64,000 bases of DNA, taken from NCBI RefSeq assembly GCF_000010165.1, contig NC_012491.1:5155001-5219000 (forward strand), read 5' to 3'. This document shows positions 25,081 through 33,319 of the stretch, in pieces. A program made the translations under genes and the position numbers. The notes below the pieces were generated by a model that saw only the letters and a program-made list of their open reading frames with translations, did not search any database and was not told where the DNA came from. Numbering within the stretch: position 1 is the first letter of the stretch; every line of letters starts with the position of its first letter. The DNA comes from Brevibacillus brevis NBRC 100599 (GTDB lineage: Bacteria > Bacillota > Bacilli > Brevibacillales > Brevibacillaceae).

Positions 25081-25164
25081 CTAACAATCACAACCGACAA
25101 TTACCAACAAAATGAAAAGGACCAGGATCAGAGCAAAGTCATCGAAGCCATCAAAGAAACCCAT
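25081..25164 (-). CDS. YjcZ-family small sporulation protein (27 residues)
   Basis: A 27-codon gene too short for standard gene finding: MGFFDGFDDFALILVLFILL followed by VIVGCDC. The G/F-rich start and single hydrophobic helix ALILVLFILLVIVG are the pattern of YjcZ-type small spore proteins. AAAGGGGGAG lies 7 bases before the ATG. CATAGAGTA (25192-25200 on the minus strand) matches the sigma-K -10 consensus CATANNNTA, so expression in the mother cell is likely. Most family members lack the Cys pair at the end. Confidence 0.85.
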   Translation of the reverse strand: MGFFDGFDDFALILVLFILLVIVGCDC

Positions 25165-25191
25165 TCTGTCTCCCCCTTTCCTTAGACACAC

Positions 25192-25200
25192 TACTCTATG
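25192..25200 (-). promoter_or_regulatory. Sigma-K -10 element of the YjcZ-type gene
   Basis: CATAGAGTA on the minus strand matches CATANNNTA exactly, 28 bases upstream of the start codon. A clear -35 (AC) at the right spacing is less certain. Confidence 0.55.
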
Positions 25201-25371
25201 CGCTTTTCTCATGATTTGCCTGTACCCTCACCTAATAGCAAAAGGACGCAAGCATTTGCCTACGCCCTTTTTCATCCTATTGCAGTCCGATTTGCGACTT
25301 TACTTGCAGAATTCCGCCCTAATCCAAAATATGACTACCAACAAGAATAACAGCCTGACAATTCTCGACAC

Positions 25372-25394
25372 AAAAAGAGCCTCGTACAAGGCTC
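25372..25394 (-). terminator. Intrinsic terminator of the CHAT-like gene
   Basis: On the minus strand GAGCC pairs with GGCTC around an 8-base loop, followed by five T residues, 15 bases after the stop codon. Confidence 0.75.
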
Positions 25395-25408
25395 CCTTTG
25401 CGTTGTTA

Positions 25409-25963
25409 TTACTCTTTTACATAAAGCTGGTACATCTCGGTTTCTTCATCAGTTGCTTTTGCGATTCGAAAAGCTTCTTCCACGCTTTTCTTGTTTTGAA
25501 TTACCTCGTAGAAAAAGCGCAGGGCGAACATCAGCGCAGAACTTCCGTCCGGGTAATCATCTGGCCCAATATACATATGGCAACCACTTTCCAGAAAGGC
25601 CTTCGCTAATTTAGGATCACCCAGCGAGCATCCGTTACTCAACACGATTTTTCCATCCAGCTTGGCAAACCGTCTAACCTCGTCAGGACCAAAATTATCC
25701 TTTGGTTCTCCTTCCTCGTAAACGTCCTCGCCCAGCTCTGGCATAATGAGGCTTCCCTCATCGCCATGGAAATTCAGAATAATCATGTCGGTATTTGGGT
25801 AGAGGTCGCTGCCATTCAATACATCGATCAAATCGCTTGGTCGACCAATCCAGTACGTAAAGACTCGAGCTCCAAAATACTCAAGTGTATTTCGGATTGC
25901 TTGGCTATCCTGGTCCGTATCCGGACCGACTACTAGGGCAACATTCATTTCAGGTTTACTCAT
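25409..25963 (-). CDS. Small CHAT/caspase-like protein, candidate cysteine protease
   Basis: A 184-residue protein without signal peptide. It starts MNVALVVGPDTDQDSQAIRN, with a Rossmann-like first strand and helix. A His-Gly motif (NFHGDEG, His-66) ends one strand and a Cys (LSNGCSLGD, Cys-112) ends another, and the second half has AFLESGCHMYIGP. This His/Cys arrangement is that of CHAT and other caspase-like (clan CD) domains. Nothing else is fused to it, which is unusual. AGGAGG precedes the ATG; it is a single gene. Whether it is catalytic is not shown. Confidence 0.55.
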   Translation of the reverse strand: MSKPEMNVALVVGPDTDQDSQAIRNTLEYFGARVFTYWIGRPSDLIDVLNGSDLYPNTDMIILNFHGDEGSLIMPELGEDVYEEGEPKDNFGPDEVRRFAKLDGKIVLSNGCSLGDPKLAKAFLESGCHMYIGPDDYPDGSSALMFALRFFYEVIQNKKSVEEAFRIAKATDEETEMYQLYVKE

Positions 25964-26163
25964 TGTGATATTCCTCCATTTGGTTGTAAGTGGTTTTTAT
26001 TTGTGGGTAAACAAAACCATTTACGTGGAGGGGGGCGGGCCAACTGGTGAATGGCAAGACGTTACTTCTTAATCATCAAGTAGGAAAACTCCTCTTCAAT
26101 TGGAATATTTTATAAATTTTCAGTAGTATATCACCCAAAACTTGGCGTGTAAAGTTTCTCTAA

Positions 26164-26781
26164 CTATGCAAATCCTTTTTTGATTTTGGACTTTATGTCA
26201 CGATACAGCTCCCCGTATGTAATCGCATGCTCGATATGCGAATAGGAAAGCACGGAATCGCCATCCTTGCTCTCGCAGCAAGCAAAGAACAGGCTTTCCA
26301 TCAGATTGTGATTTTCGATGGAATTGGTAATATGAACGCACTCCTCAATCGAATCCTGAGCGTCATGCTTGTAAAAAAGAAACGTCCCTTCTTTGAACGC
26401 CCCTTTTTTGTTGGCGTCTTTCCAAATGAGCATGCCTAAGGTAATAAAGTACCCTTCCTGGAAGCGGATCACGCCTGTAATGACCGAATTAATCGTAGTC
26501 GGAATGATCGCAATCGAGTCATTGAGCTGATTGACGTATTCATACAATACTTTATTGGATTCTCGAAGATCAGCGATTGGTACATGAAGAAGCTGCTTGT
26601 CTCTTAATTTTTCTACGAGTTGCTGAACGCATAGCGTCTTATTCAAAGTTGAAATCACAACCTCATCACTTCTCCCATTGTAAGTAAGTGTCTTCTTTAC
26701 GTTATTCGTGATGAATGGACATATCCCTACAAAATTCGTACAAATCTTCTTACCATTTCGGCGGAATTCAAGTTTTCCCAA
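26164..26781 (-). CDS. Hypothetical protein with TTG start
   Basis: A 205-residue soluble protein. Middle segments (IADLRESNKVLYEYVNQL, IPTTINSVITGVIRFQEG, EGTFLFYKHDAQDSIEECVHI) suggest a mixed alpha/beta fold. The only plausible start is TTG at 26781, with no good ribosome binding site; no in-frame ATG occurs before the middle of the gene. It sits alone and has no terminator visible. Possibly an N-terminal stretch is missing or the gene is weakly expressed. I do not recognise the family. Confidence 0.45.
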   Translation of the reverse strand: MGKLEFRRNGKKICTNFVGICPFITNNVKKTLTYNGRSDEVVISTLNKTLCVQQLVEKLRDKQLLHVPIADLRESNKVLYEYVNQLNDSIAIIPTTINSVITGVIRFQEGYFITLGMLIWKDANKKGAFKEGTFLFYKHDAQDSIEECVHITNSIENHNLMESLFFACCESKDGDSVLSYSHIEHAITYGELYRDIKSKIKKGFA

Positions 26782-26856
26782 ATTTTATTTTTTTTACCAC
26801 AACCAATCAAACAAACAAGCGTATAAACTATCAGATTGGTTTAGGGGGTTACGGTT

Positions 26857-27318
26857 GTGAAACTCGCGGAAGCGTTAATCATTCGTGCCGATTATCAAAA
26901 GCGAATCGAACAGTTGGGGGACCGCTTGCACCGCAGCGCAAAGGTCCAGGAAGGTGAACAGCCTCCAGAAAATCCTGACGATCTCTTATCTGAGCTGTAT
27001 CAGTTGTTTGACCAGCTCGAGCGTATTGTTCAGCAAATCAATCGAACCAATGCGTCTTGCCGCTTTAACGAAACAATGACACTCTCCGATGCGTTAACCA
27101 AACGTGATGTTCTCGGTTCAAAACGCAATGAGCTGGCCGACCTGATCAAAGAAGCTACAGTCAAGCATGATCGCTACAGCCGTTCGGAGGTCAAGATTTG
27201 CTCAACTGTTAATATTGCCCAGTTGCAAAAGCAAGTCGACGAGCTGTCCAAGCAGTACCGGGAACTGGATGCAAGCATTCAACAATTCAACTGGTTAACG
27301 GAGCTGCAAGAAACCTGA
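26857..27318 (+). CDS. DIP1984-family protein
   Basis: A 153-residue helical protein starting MKLAEALIIRADYQKRI and including NRTNASCRFNETMTLSDAL and LAKRDVL-type repeats, characteristic of the DIP1984/septicolysin-like family. It is mostly coiled helices with no signal peptide. The GTG start at 26857 has GGGGG about 8 bases upstream. The stop codon at 27316-27318 is followed at once by a tRNA-like sequence, so the mRNA probably extends into it. Function is not established. Confidence 0.75.
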   Translation: MKLAEALIIRADYQKRIEQLGDRLHRSAKVQEGEQPPENPDDLLSELYQLFDQLERIVQQINRTNASCRFNETMTLSDALTKRDVLGSKRNELADLIKEATVKHDRYSRSEVKICSTVNIAQLQKQVDELSKQYRELDASIQQFNWLTELQET

Positions 27319-27319
27319 C

Positions 27320-27550
27320 GTAAGAGACATGGAAGTCGGTAGTCTGTCTGCAAAAGGCGAACACGTCCCCATTCAACAGGGTTAATGTTGAAAACTCATT
27401 GGTCGGGTCAAGGGGCAACCCTGAGGGTTCAAATCCCTCTCTCACATAAGAAGCCCAGTAATGTGACATGAGTAATGCGTACTTGGTATTGTAACTACCG
27501 TGTGTTGATTTTGTCTGACAGACGAGGGTGGGTACGGGGATCATTCCATG
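27320..27550 (+). ncRNA. tRNA-like noncoding RNA candidate
   Basis: Directly after the DIP1984-family stop codon lies a sequence with tRNA hallmarks: a D-loop-like AGTCGGTAG (27334-27342), a 5-bp T-stem (27423-27427 with 27435-27439) enclosing the canonical loop TTCAAAT, and a short variable-arm-like stem (27405-27408 with 27418-27421) directly before it. A 6-bp hairpin (27372-27377 with 27387-27392) has a 9-base loop where an anticodon arm would be. The acceptor pairing is imperfect and the tRNA-like part is about 128 bases, too long for a normal tRNA. CTACCG (27497-27502) and GACAGAC (27525-27531) can pair with 27337-27348, so alternative folds exist. No canonical amino acid can be assigned. 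Confidence 0.4.
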
Positions 27551-27551
27551 T

Positions 27552-27594
27552 AAAAAAGCCCTTCACGCCTTTATGTGGCGAGAAGGGCTTCTTG
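27552..27594 (-). terminator. Intrinsic terminator, possibly used from both sides
   Basis: A long stem (AAGCCCTTC, then CGCC, with complements) and a T-run on the minus strand. It ends the small gene at 27603-27767 and may also end the tRNA-like transcript. Confidence 0.85.
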
Positions 27595-27602
27595 GCGCAA
27601 AT

Positions 27603-27767
27603 TTACGCCTTTCCTTTTAGGTAATCATCCTTTATCTTCTTTTCCTGTTCAGCGGTAGTCATGTCTTTCTCCAACACTTGATACATCAGTTCATCCTTCA
27701 CTTGGCGAGGGATTTCTTTTTCCTGATGATTCGGGACAGATGAACTCGAGACAGAGTCATGTTCCAT
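27603..27767 (-). CDS. Small hypothetical hydrophilic protein
   Basis: A 54-residue protein, highly charged, with a Ser-rich N-terminus and KEIPRQVKDELMYQVLEKDMTT. The ATG at 27767 has TGGAGGT 6 bases upstream; a longer reading from 27821 lacks a ribosome binding site. It follows the cbi operon and ends at a terminator. The family is not recognised. Confidence 0.6.
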   Translation of the reverse strand: MEHDSVSSSSVPNHQEKEIPRQVKDELMYQVLEKDMTTAEQEKKIKDDYLKGKA

Positions 27768-27821
27768 ACGCGTACCTCCATGGCTTTTTGGGGTTAGCTT
27801 ACCCGAAAGCGCCCACTCCAT

Positions 27822-28670
27822 TCACCACACACGCTGAACACTGAGCATTTTTCTCAGCTCGTCGACCGAACGTGGAATATTTCCGCCCAACTCTCGCTTC
27901 CACTGCTCAGGCAGTGCCTCCCACACATCCACGAGCAACGGCATACCTAGATGAAGGCTTTCCAGCATGTCTCTGTTTTCCAATGCCTCCTGCGGATCTC
28001 CCGCGAACACAAGCCTTCCTTCATCCATGATGCAAATCCACTCCGCCCATTCAAACGCAATATCCATATCGTGAGTTGCCATCAAAACAGTCGTTCCTTG
28101 CCGGTGAATAGCATCGAGCTCCCGCAGTAAATTTTTGGTCTGGTAGCGATCCAGATACGCAGTAGGCTCGTCCAACAGCAAAAGCTCTGGCTCCATGACC
28201 ATGACCCCTGCGAGTGCCAGTCGTCGTTTTTGTCCCAGGCTCAAATGATGAATCGGAGCTTCTGCCAGCTCTCTTAACCCGAATGCATCCAGCACCTTTT
28301 CTACCTTTGCCCGGATTACGTCCACAGGCAGCTTCTGATTGCATAAACCGTAAGATATATCTTCTGCCACTGTGCTTGCGATCAACTGATGCTCGGGATC
28401 TTGAAAGACCAAGCCTACCTTTTGCGTCATCTCTTGCAATGCGGCCCGTTTGTAGACAAGCGGTTTCCCCTTCCACAGCACCTGTCCCTGCTGTGGCTCG
28501 ATGATCCCGTTTCCATGCAAGAACAGGGTCGACTTCCCACAGCCATTCCGCCCCAAAAGAACACATTTTTTCCCCTCTGGAATCCATAAGGACAGCCCTG
28601 ACAGGACTGGTCCCCGCCCTCCTGGATACGTGTACTGCAAATCGATGAACTCCAACAACCGTGATGTCAT
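27822..28670 (-). CDS. cbiO: Energy-coupling factor ABC ATPase, cobalt type
   Basis: A 282-residue ABC ATPase with Walker A (GRNGCGKST), the Q-loop in GLVFQDPEHQL, signature LSLGQKRRLALAG, Walker B LLLLDEPTAYLD and the switch His in TVLMATHDM. It energises a CbiMNQO-type cobalt (or nickel) ECF importer. The start at 28670 overlaps cbiQ by 4 bases (ATGA), with AGGAGG upstream; the frame extends earlier without a start signal. Confidence 0.95.
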   Translation of the reverse strand: MTSRLLEFIDLQYTYPGGRGPVLSGLSLWIPEGKKCVLLGRNGCGKSTLFLHGNGIIEPQQGQVLWKGKPLVYKRAALQEMTQKVGLVFQDPEHQLIASTVAEDISYGLCNQKLPVDVIRAKVEKVLDAFGLRELAEAPIHHLSLGQKRRLALAGVMVMEPELLLLDEPTAYLDRYQTKNLLRELDAIHRQGTTVLMATHDMDIAFEWAEWICIMDEGRLVFAGDPQEALENRDMLESLHLGMPLLVDVWEALPEQWKRELGGNIPRSVDELRKMLSVQRVW

Positions 28671-29464
28671 AACCGCCAACCTCCTGTCCACCACTCAAGC
28701 AGCACCAGCAGCATACAGCCTGCGATTGATTCCCACTCATAGCGGTGCGAGCGGGCATGGGAATGAAACGAGAGCACCTGCATGCTCTCCCCGAAACCTC
28801 TTGCCGCCATTCCTTTGTGCAGGGCTTCGTATTTGCGCATCGCTCTGACAAACAATTGCGCAACGAGAACCCCTGCATCCCGAAGTGTCGCCCGGAAGCC
28901 GCGATGACCTCCGCGCGAACGTTGGGCAATCCAGAGCTGGTGAGAAATCGTTACCAACACAAAAATAAACCGATACATAATCATTAATAAATCAGTCACA
29001 AGAACAGGCATATGAAGCCGGCGAAGCACCTGCAAGATTTCGGCAAACGGCACGGTAAACAAAAGGAAAGCAAAGCAGGATAAGCTCGCCATGGTCCGCC
29101 AAAATAAAATCCAAACTTTACTGAAGGAGGACATCGGCACATAGAGCACATACGAACCCAAATCCCATGCTGCCGCGACCTGTACCTGTACTCCTCCTGC
29201 TCTCGCCCCTTCAATCAATAGAGCAGGGAGCCCCGCCGCGAAAAACGAGAGTGACACGATCATAAAGGCACAGTAGATACGGACAGGAATACGGGCATAT
29301 ACCACTACCCATACCGTCATCCAAACCACGACCGCCATCTGCATCCATACATGTCCCACCAGGACGAGCAGTAACATTGCACTCGCCAGCAATAGCTTAT
29401 GAGCTGGCGGCAGATGTTTTAGCCTGTTTTGATAAGAGAGAGAATCAAGCTGCAGCCCGTTCAT
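28667..29464 (-). CDS. cbiQ: ECF transporter T component, cobalt type
   Basis: A 265-residue membrane protein with about five helices. The two short Ala-Arg-Gly motifs that couple T components to the ATPase appear as AQRSRGGHRG and AAARGFGES-like MAARGFG. It forms the transmembrane scaffold between CbiM and CbiO. It overlaps cbiN at its start and cbiO at its end by 4 bases each. Confidence 0.9.
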   Translation of the reverse strand: MNGLQLDSLSYQNRLKHLPPAHKLLLASAMLLLVLVGHVWMQMAVVVWMTVWVVVYARIPVRIYCAFMIVSLSFFAAGLPALLIEGARAGGVQVQVAAAWDLGSYVLYVPMSSFSKVWILFWRTMASLSCFAFLLFTVPFAEILQVLRRLHMPVLVTDLLMIMYRFIFVLVTISHQLWIAQRSRGGHRGFRATLRDAGVLVAQLFVRAMRKYEALHKGMAARGFGESMQVLSFHSHARSHRYEWESIAGCMLLVLLEWWTGGWRL

Positions 29465-29745
29465 TTTTTGCGTTTATCCAACCGACCTTTGTACAAACCC
29501 ACGGCGTAGCCAACCACTCCCGCTCCCAACGCCGCCTGCACCGCAAACAATAGACTCTCCGTCTCTCCCCCTGGCGGTTCTATCAGCGGTTGAAACCACG
29601 GTTCGTAGTTCGGAGCGATTTCCTTGATCGCTTCCTCCGCCACGCCGTCTGCGCCGCCAAATTCCGAATCCTGCACCAGCAGCAGCGGGACAATAGCCAG
29701 TACAATTACCCCCAAGAGTAAAAGCCAGTTCCACCCCTTTTTCAC
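29461..29745 (-). CDS. cbiN: Cobalt transport protein CbiN
   Basis: A 94-residue protein with two membrane helices (about residues 5-24 and 65-85) and an extracellular loop containing [15 protein letters not shown] and [15 protein letters not shown], the CbiN signature. It assists CbiM in metal uptake. It overlaps cbiM and cbiQ by 4 bases, so the operon is tightly coupled. Confidence 0.93.
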   Translation of the reverse strand: MKKGWNWLLLLGVIVLAIVPLLLVQDSEFGGADGVAEEAIKEIAPNYEPWFQPLIEPPGGETESLLFAVQAALGAGVVGYAVGLYKGRLDKRKK

Positions 29746-30506
29746 AGCGATTCCTCCCGTTTGAGCAAACGAAGCTGCGTAAGCTCTTTTGCGTTATAAG
29801 ATAACAACCAGTTCCAAACAAGAACGGTCAACAGACCTTCACTAATAGCGAGCGGTACTTGCGTGAACGCAAAAATTCCTGCGAATTTGGCAAATGAGGC
29901 CAACACTCCGCCAGATTCAGCTGGAAATGCGAATGCCAGTTGAAACGAAGTCACCACATAGGTAGCGAGATCAGCCAAAGCCGCCGCCGCAAAAACCGCC
30001 AGACGCTGACTTCCGGCCACTTTCATGATCAACCGATAGATTCCGTATGCCACCATCGGTCCTACTACTGCCATAGATACAGCATTTGCTCCTAGCGTAG
30101 TCAAACCTCCATGCGCCAAAAGCAAGGCTTGAAACAAGAGCACCATACTCCCTAACACAGACATCGCAAAAGGCCCAAACATAATGGCGCCAAGGCCTGT
30201 TCCAGTCGGGTGAGAGCTGCTGCCTGTAACCGAAGGGATTTTCAATGCAGATAAAACAAAGGCAAATGCTCCTGCAACGCCAATAAGGAGCTTCATCTCG
30301 GGATGTTCTTTTACAATCTTGTTAATCGAGCGAATCCCAAGAATAAAGAATGGCAAGAACACAGCCCACCAAAATAAGGCCCAGGATAATGGCAAATACC
30401 CTTCCATGATGTGCATTGCATGTCCTGTCTCAGGTTCATTGAGCAAAAAATACAAGACAAAGCCCGCGATCATCAAACAAGTAGATACGAGACGAGATCG
30501 ATTCAT
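29742..30506 (-). CDS. cbiM: Cobalt ECF transporter S component
   Basis: A 254-residue membrane protein. After the signal-like N-terminus comes the mature start [12 protein letters not shown], whose N-terminal His residues bind the metal in CbiM. Later motifs [14 protein letters not shown] and [25 protein letters not shown] (split here) are typical. It provides metal specificity for the CbiMNQO importer. AGGAGG precedes the ATG. The gene is under the cobalamin riboswitch, so uptake of cobalt is switched off when B12 is plentiful. Confidence 0.95.
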   Translation of the reverse strand: MNRSRLVSTCLMIAGFVLYFLLNEPETGHAMHIMEGYLPLSWALFWWAVFLPFFILGIRSINKIVKEHPEMKLLIGVAGAFAFVLSALKIPSVTGSSSHPTGTGLGAIMFGPFAMSVLGSMVLLFQALLLAHGGLTTLGANAVSMAVVGPMVAYGIYRLIMKVAGSQRLAVFAAAALADLATYVVTSFQLAFAFPAESGGVLASFAKFAGIFAFTQVPLAISEGLLTVLVWNWLLSYNAKELTQLRLLKREESL

Positions 30507-30546
30507 GTTTATCCTCCTTCACTGACTTTCATTCTTTCCTCCAAAC

Positions 30547-30576
30547 AAAAAAATCCCATCCATCAGTGGACGAGAT
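30547..30576 (-). terminator. Terminator of the cobalamin riboswitch expression platform
   Basis: ATCTCGTCC pairs with GGATGGGAT (with wobbles) around a 6-base loop and is followed by seven T residues, between the riboswitch and cbiM. Confidence 0.75.
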
Positions 30577-30654
30577 GTGCACACAAAACAACAGACTGAC
30601 TAGACAGCCTCATTGCCTCGTATTCACCGCTCCTTTCCGCGAAGGTTCTGTGGG

Positions 30655-30840
30655 TGTGGCTACTAGGTAGGTCTCCTGGCTTCCAGATCCATGCGCTCCT
30701 TGTCCTTCCCCATACGAAGATGAGTGGTTTCCTTTTCAAAGAGAGCTCCCTGGTTACAGTGGCGGGACCGCTCGGGACTTTCACCCGATTCCCTGTTACC
30801 CTTTATGCGTCACATAAAGGCACCTAACGCCGACTATATG
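30655..30840 (-). promoter_or_regulatory. Cobalamin riboswitch
   Basis: The minus strand has the B12 box GCCACTG (30763-30757) within the typical run TCCCGCCACTGTAACC, a GAATCGGGTGAAAGTCCCG-type segment before it, and AGCCAGGAGACCTACCT after it. The 5' side has GCGTTAGGTGCC. It precedes cbiMNQO and is followed by a terminator, so B12 binding would reduce operon transcription. Confidence 0.95.
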
Positions 30841-30912
30841 CAATTGACTGACAATTCATGTTTGTCCCACATCATTATACCGGATCACTACATAAATCGG
30901 AAGAATATAAGC

Positions 30913-30964
30913 GAAAACGCATAAGTCGATGACCCACTACAAACGGAGCCATCGACCTATGCGT
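30913..30964 (-). terminator. Intrinsic terminator after pyrD
   Basis: On the minus strand a two-part stem (ACGCATA and GTCGATG with their complements) closes an 18-base loop and is followed by TTTTCG. Confidence 0.75.
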
Positions 30965-30975
30965 ACTTGTTCTAT

Positions 30976-32076
30976 CTATTCTTTTGCGTCTACGCCAATT
31001 ACTTCACTAATATGTTTAAAACCATCGCGTTGCATGAGCTTGAGCAGTTTTTTGTTGATTTGTTTGGCGATACCTGGGCCCTGATAAATCATCCCCGTAT
31101 ACACCTGAACAAGACTGGCTCCTGCCCGGATTTTCGCGTAGGCGTCTTCCCCATTATAAATACCACCGACACCGATGATTGGTACCTTGTCTCCTACTTC
31201 TTGATAAATCTCCTTCACCCAAGCAGTGGAACGCTCTGTAAGAGGTCTTCCGCTCAATCCGCCCGCTTCCTCGGCAAATCGATGTCCGGAAACGGCCTCG
31301 CGTGACAGTGTCGTATTGGTAGCAATAATTCCGGAAATGCCTTCTTCTACAGCAGCGTGAACAACATCGCGCATGTGCTCATCTGACATGTCTGGCGCTA
31401 CTTTCAGCAAAATCGGCTTTTTCTTGATGGAACGCCCTTCCATTTCGGTTGCCTTTTCTTTTACTGCACGCACCAAATGACGCAAGCTCTCCGTTTCCTG
31501 CAAGTCACGAAGATTCGGGGTATTTGGAGAGCTGATGTTAATGACGAAATAGTGACCGTATGCATAGAGCATGTCCATACATTTGCTATAATCGACGGCC
31601 GCTTCTTCATTCGGCGTTACTTTGTTTTTCCCAATGTTAATCCCAATCGGAACATCTGAGTATGCGTAATCGACCAAATGCTGGGAAGCCAGATACGCAC
31701 CGTGATTGTTGAAGCCCATTCGGTTAATGACAGCTTGATGTTCCGGCAATCGGAACAATCGGGGCTTTGGATTGCCTGGCTGCCCCTGCGGCGTCAGTGT
31801 CCCGATTTCCACAAACCCAAAGCCAAGAGCACCCAGCGCATGATAAACTTCTGCATTTTTATCAAAACCGGCTGCAAGTCCGACTGGATTCGGAAACGTC
31901 ATTCCCCACAGCTTGTTCTCCAACCGCTGGTCTTTTACCTGATAGATCATCTTCAGGATGCTTTTGCCTGGAGCAGAATCCTCCACCAGCCTTAAGGCAC
32001 CAATTGTCTTTTCATGAATCTCTTCCGCATCTTGCTGGAACAGATATTTTCTTATGAGCTGATACATCGGCTGCAC
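30976..32076 (-). CDS. pyrD: Dihydroorotate dehydrogenase (quinone), class 2
   Basis: PyrD oxidises dihydroorotate to orotate in pyrimidine synthesis and passes electrons to quinone. The 366-residue protein has the N-terminal helical extension of class 2 enzymes, PVGLAAGFDKNAE, GFVEIGTLTPQGQPGNPKPR, the active-site serine region NISSPNTPNLRDLQ and the FMN-binding end IGVGGIYNGEDAYAKI. It acts at the membrane. It is a monocistronic gene here, away from other pyr genes; no PyrR attenuator is visible upstream. Confidence 0.97.
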   Translation of the reverse strand: MQPMYQLIRKYLFQQDAEEIHEKTIGALRLVEDSAPGKSILKMIYQVKDQRLENKLWGMTFPNPVGLAAGFDKNAEVYHALGALGFGFVEIGTLTPQGQPGNPKPRLFRLPEHQAVINRMGFNNHGAYLASQHLVDYAYSDVPIGINIGKNKVTPNEEAAVDYSKCMDMLYAYGHYFVINISSPNTPNLRDLQETESLRHLVRAVKEKATEMEGRSIKKKPILLKVAPDMSDEHMRDVVHAAVEEGISGIIATNTTLSREAVSGHRFAEEAGGLSGRPLTERSTAWVKEIYQEVGDKVPIIGVGGIYNGEDAYAKIRAGASLVQVYTGMIYQGPGIAKQINKKLLKLMQRDGFKHISEVIGVDAKE

Positions 32077-32218
32077 TCCTTACTCCGTTTCTACCTTTTT
32101 ACCTCATAGTAGAATACCATACTTTTTCGGGAGGATGTAACCTTTATACGTGATACATATTTCCAAGTAAGCAGGCAAATCCTAACAGCACCACCACACA
32201 CAGGGGGATAAGTCTTTC

Positions 32219-33319
32219 ATGAAAGTGGACGGAAAAATCGGGATTGGTCAAGCCATTATGGTGATGATGCTGACGATCGGCATTACGAACCACGTAACCG
32301 TCATTCCCCTCTTATTAAGTAAAGCCGGAAGAGATGCTTGGTTGAGCGTGTTGGTTGCTGGTATTCCTTTTTCCTTGTGGGTGTATTTATTGTTTGTGAT
32401 CAATCGAACAATAAAACAACAAGCCTTGTATGAATGGCTTCAGCAGCGAACAGGAAATATTGTCAGCCATCTCTTGCTCACTCCGATCATGATCTGCCTG
32501 TATTTGATGGCGTTAACCAATCTGATCGATACCCAGACATGGACTACCGTCAATTATCTGCCTCGAACACCCGAATGGGTGACTGCATTCGCCTTGATGG
32601 GCTTATGTGTGCTCGCAGCTATCGGGGGAATGACCTCTGTTGGAATTACAGCAGGAATACTTCTGCCTATCGTCGTGTTGCTTGGATTTTTTGTCGCTTT
32701 TGGCAATATTCCCAAAAAGGATTATAGTCTTTTACTACCGCTTTTCCAGAACGGTTATCGTCCTCTGATAATGGGGATGCTCTACTTTGGCGGTGGTATA
32801 ACCGAGCTGTTTCTGTTGCTATTGCTTCAGCATCACATCCGCAAGCCACTCCGCCTCGTACACTATTTCGTTATGCTCGGCATTACGGTTCTGTTGACAC
32901 TCAGTCCGTTGACAGGGGCGATTGCAGAATTCGGACCTGTCGAATCTGCCCGTCAACGTTTTCCCGCATTTGAACAATGGCGGCTCCTCACCATTGGAAA
33001 AGACATCGAAAATATGGAGTTCTTCTCGATTTTCCAGTGGCTCTCTGGTGCTTTTATTCGAATCACTATCTGCTTGCTGCTTCTGGGGGAGTTACTCACG
33101 ATCCATACCAGAAAACAGCGCAAATACACGATCCTGTTTCTCGGGGGGAGCATGATCGCCTTTACCAGCCTCCCGTATAGCGACATGCAGTTCGTTTCCT
33201 TCCTCACGCACGTATACTATCCGCTTTACTTCGTCCTTATGATCATTGTCACACTCGCACTCATCCTGATTTCCCTGCGCAAATCATCCAAACAGGAGGG
33301 AATAGGCCATGACCCTTGA
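32219..33319 (+). CDS. Germinant receptor subunit B (GerAB/GerB-type permease-like)
   Basis: A 366-residue membrane protein with about ten hydrophobic segments and the start IGIGQAIMVMMLTIGITNHV, of the endospore germination permease (GerAB/ArcD/ProY) family. B subunits recognise amino-acid germinants in the spore inner membrane. AGGGGG lies upstream of the ATG. It is first in the operon; the A subunit overlaps its end by 11 bases. Confidence 0.92.
   Translation: MKVDGKIGIGQAIMVMMLTIGITNHVTVIPLLLSKAGRDAWLSVLVAGIPFSLWVYLLFVINRTIKQQALYEWLQQRTGNIVSHLLLTPIMICLYLMALTNLIDTQTWTTVNYLPRTPEWVTAFALMGLCVLAAIGGMTSVGITAGILLPIVVLLGFFVAFGNIPKKDYSLLLPLFQNGYRPLIMGMLYFGGGITELFLLLLLQHHIRKPLRLVHYFVMLGITVLLTLSPLTGAIAEFGPVESARQRFPAFEQWRLLTIGKDIENMEFFSIFQWLSGAFIRITICLLLLGELLTIHTRKQRKYTILFLGGSMIAFTSLPYSDMQFVSFLTHVYYPLYFVLMIIVTLALILISLRKSSKQEGIGHDP

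Noticed and set aside
25112..25609. 165-residue plus-strand frame
   Set aside because: Antisense to the YjcZ-type gene and the CHAT-like gene; hydrophobic but without ribosome binding site or family resemblance.
25970..26160. Non-coding gap searched for small genes or structured RNA
   Set aside because: No frame with a ribosome binding site and no convincing hairpin; only AT-rich sequence that may hold promoters.
27287..27544. 85-residue frame on the minus strand over the tRNA-like segment
   Set aside because: Its EGFEPSG stretch is the well-known artefact of reading a tRNA T-arm backwards; no ribosome binding site.
28051..28929. 292-residue minus-strand frame overlapping cbiO and cbiQ
   Set aside because: Out of frame with two clear Cbi genes and rich in Arg/Cys, as expected for a shadow frame.
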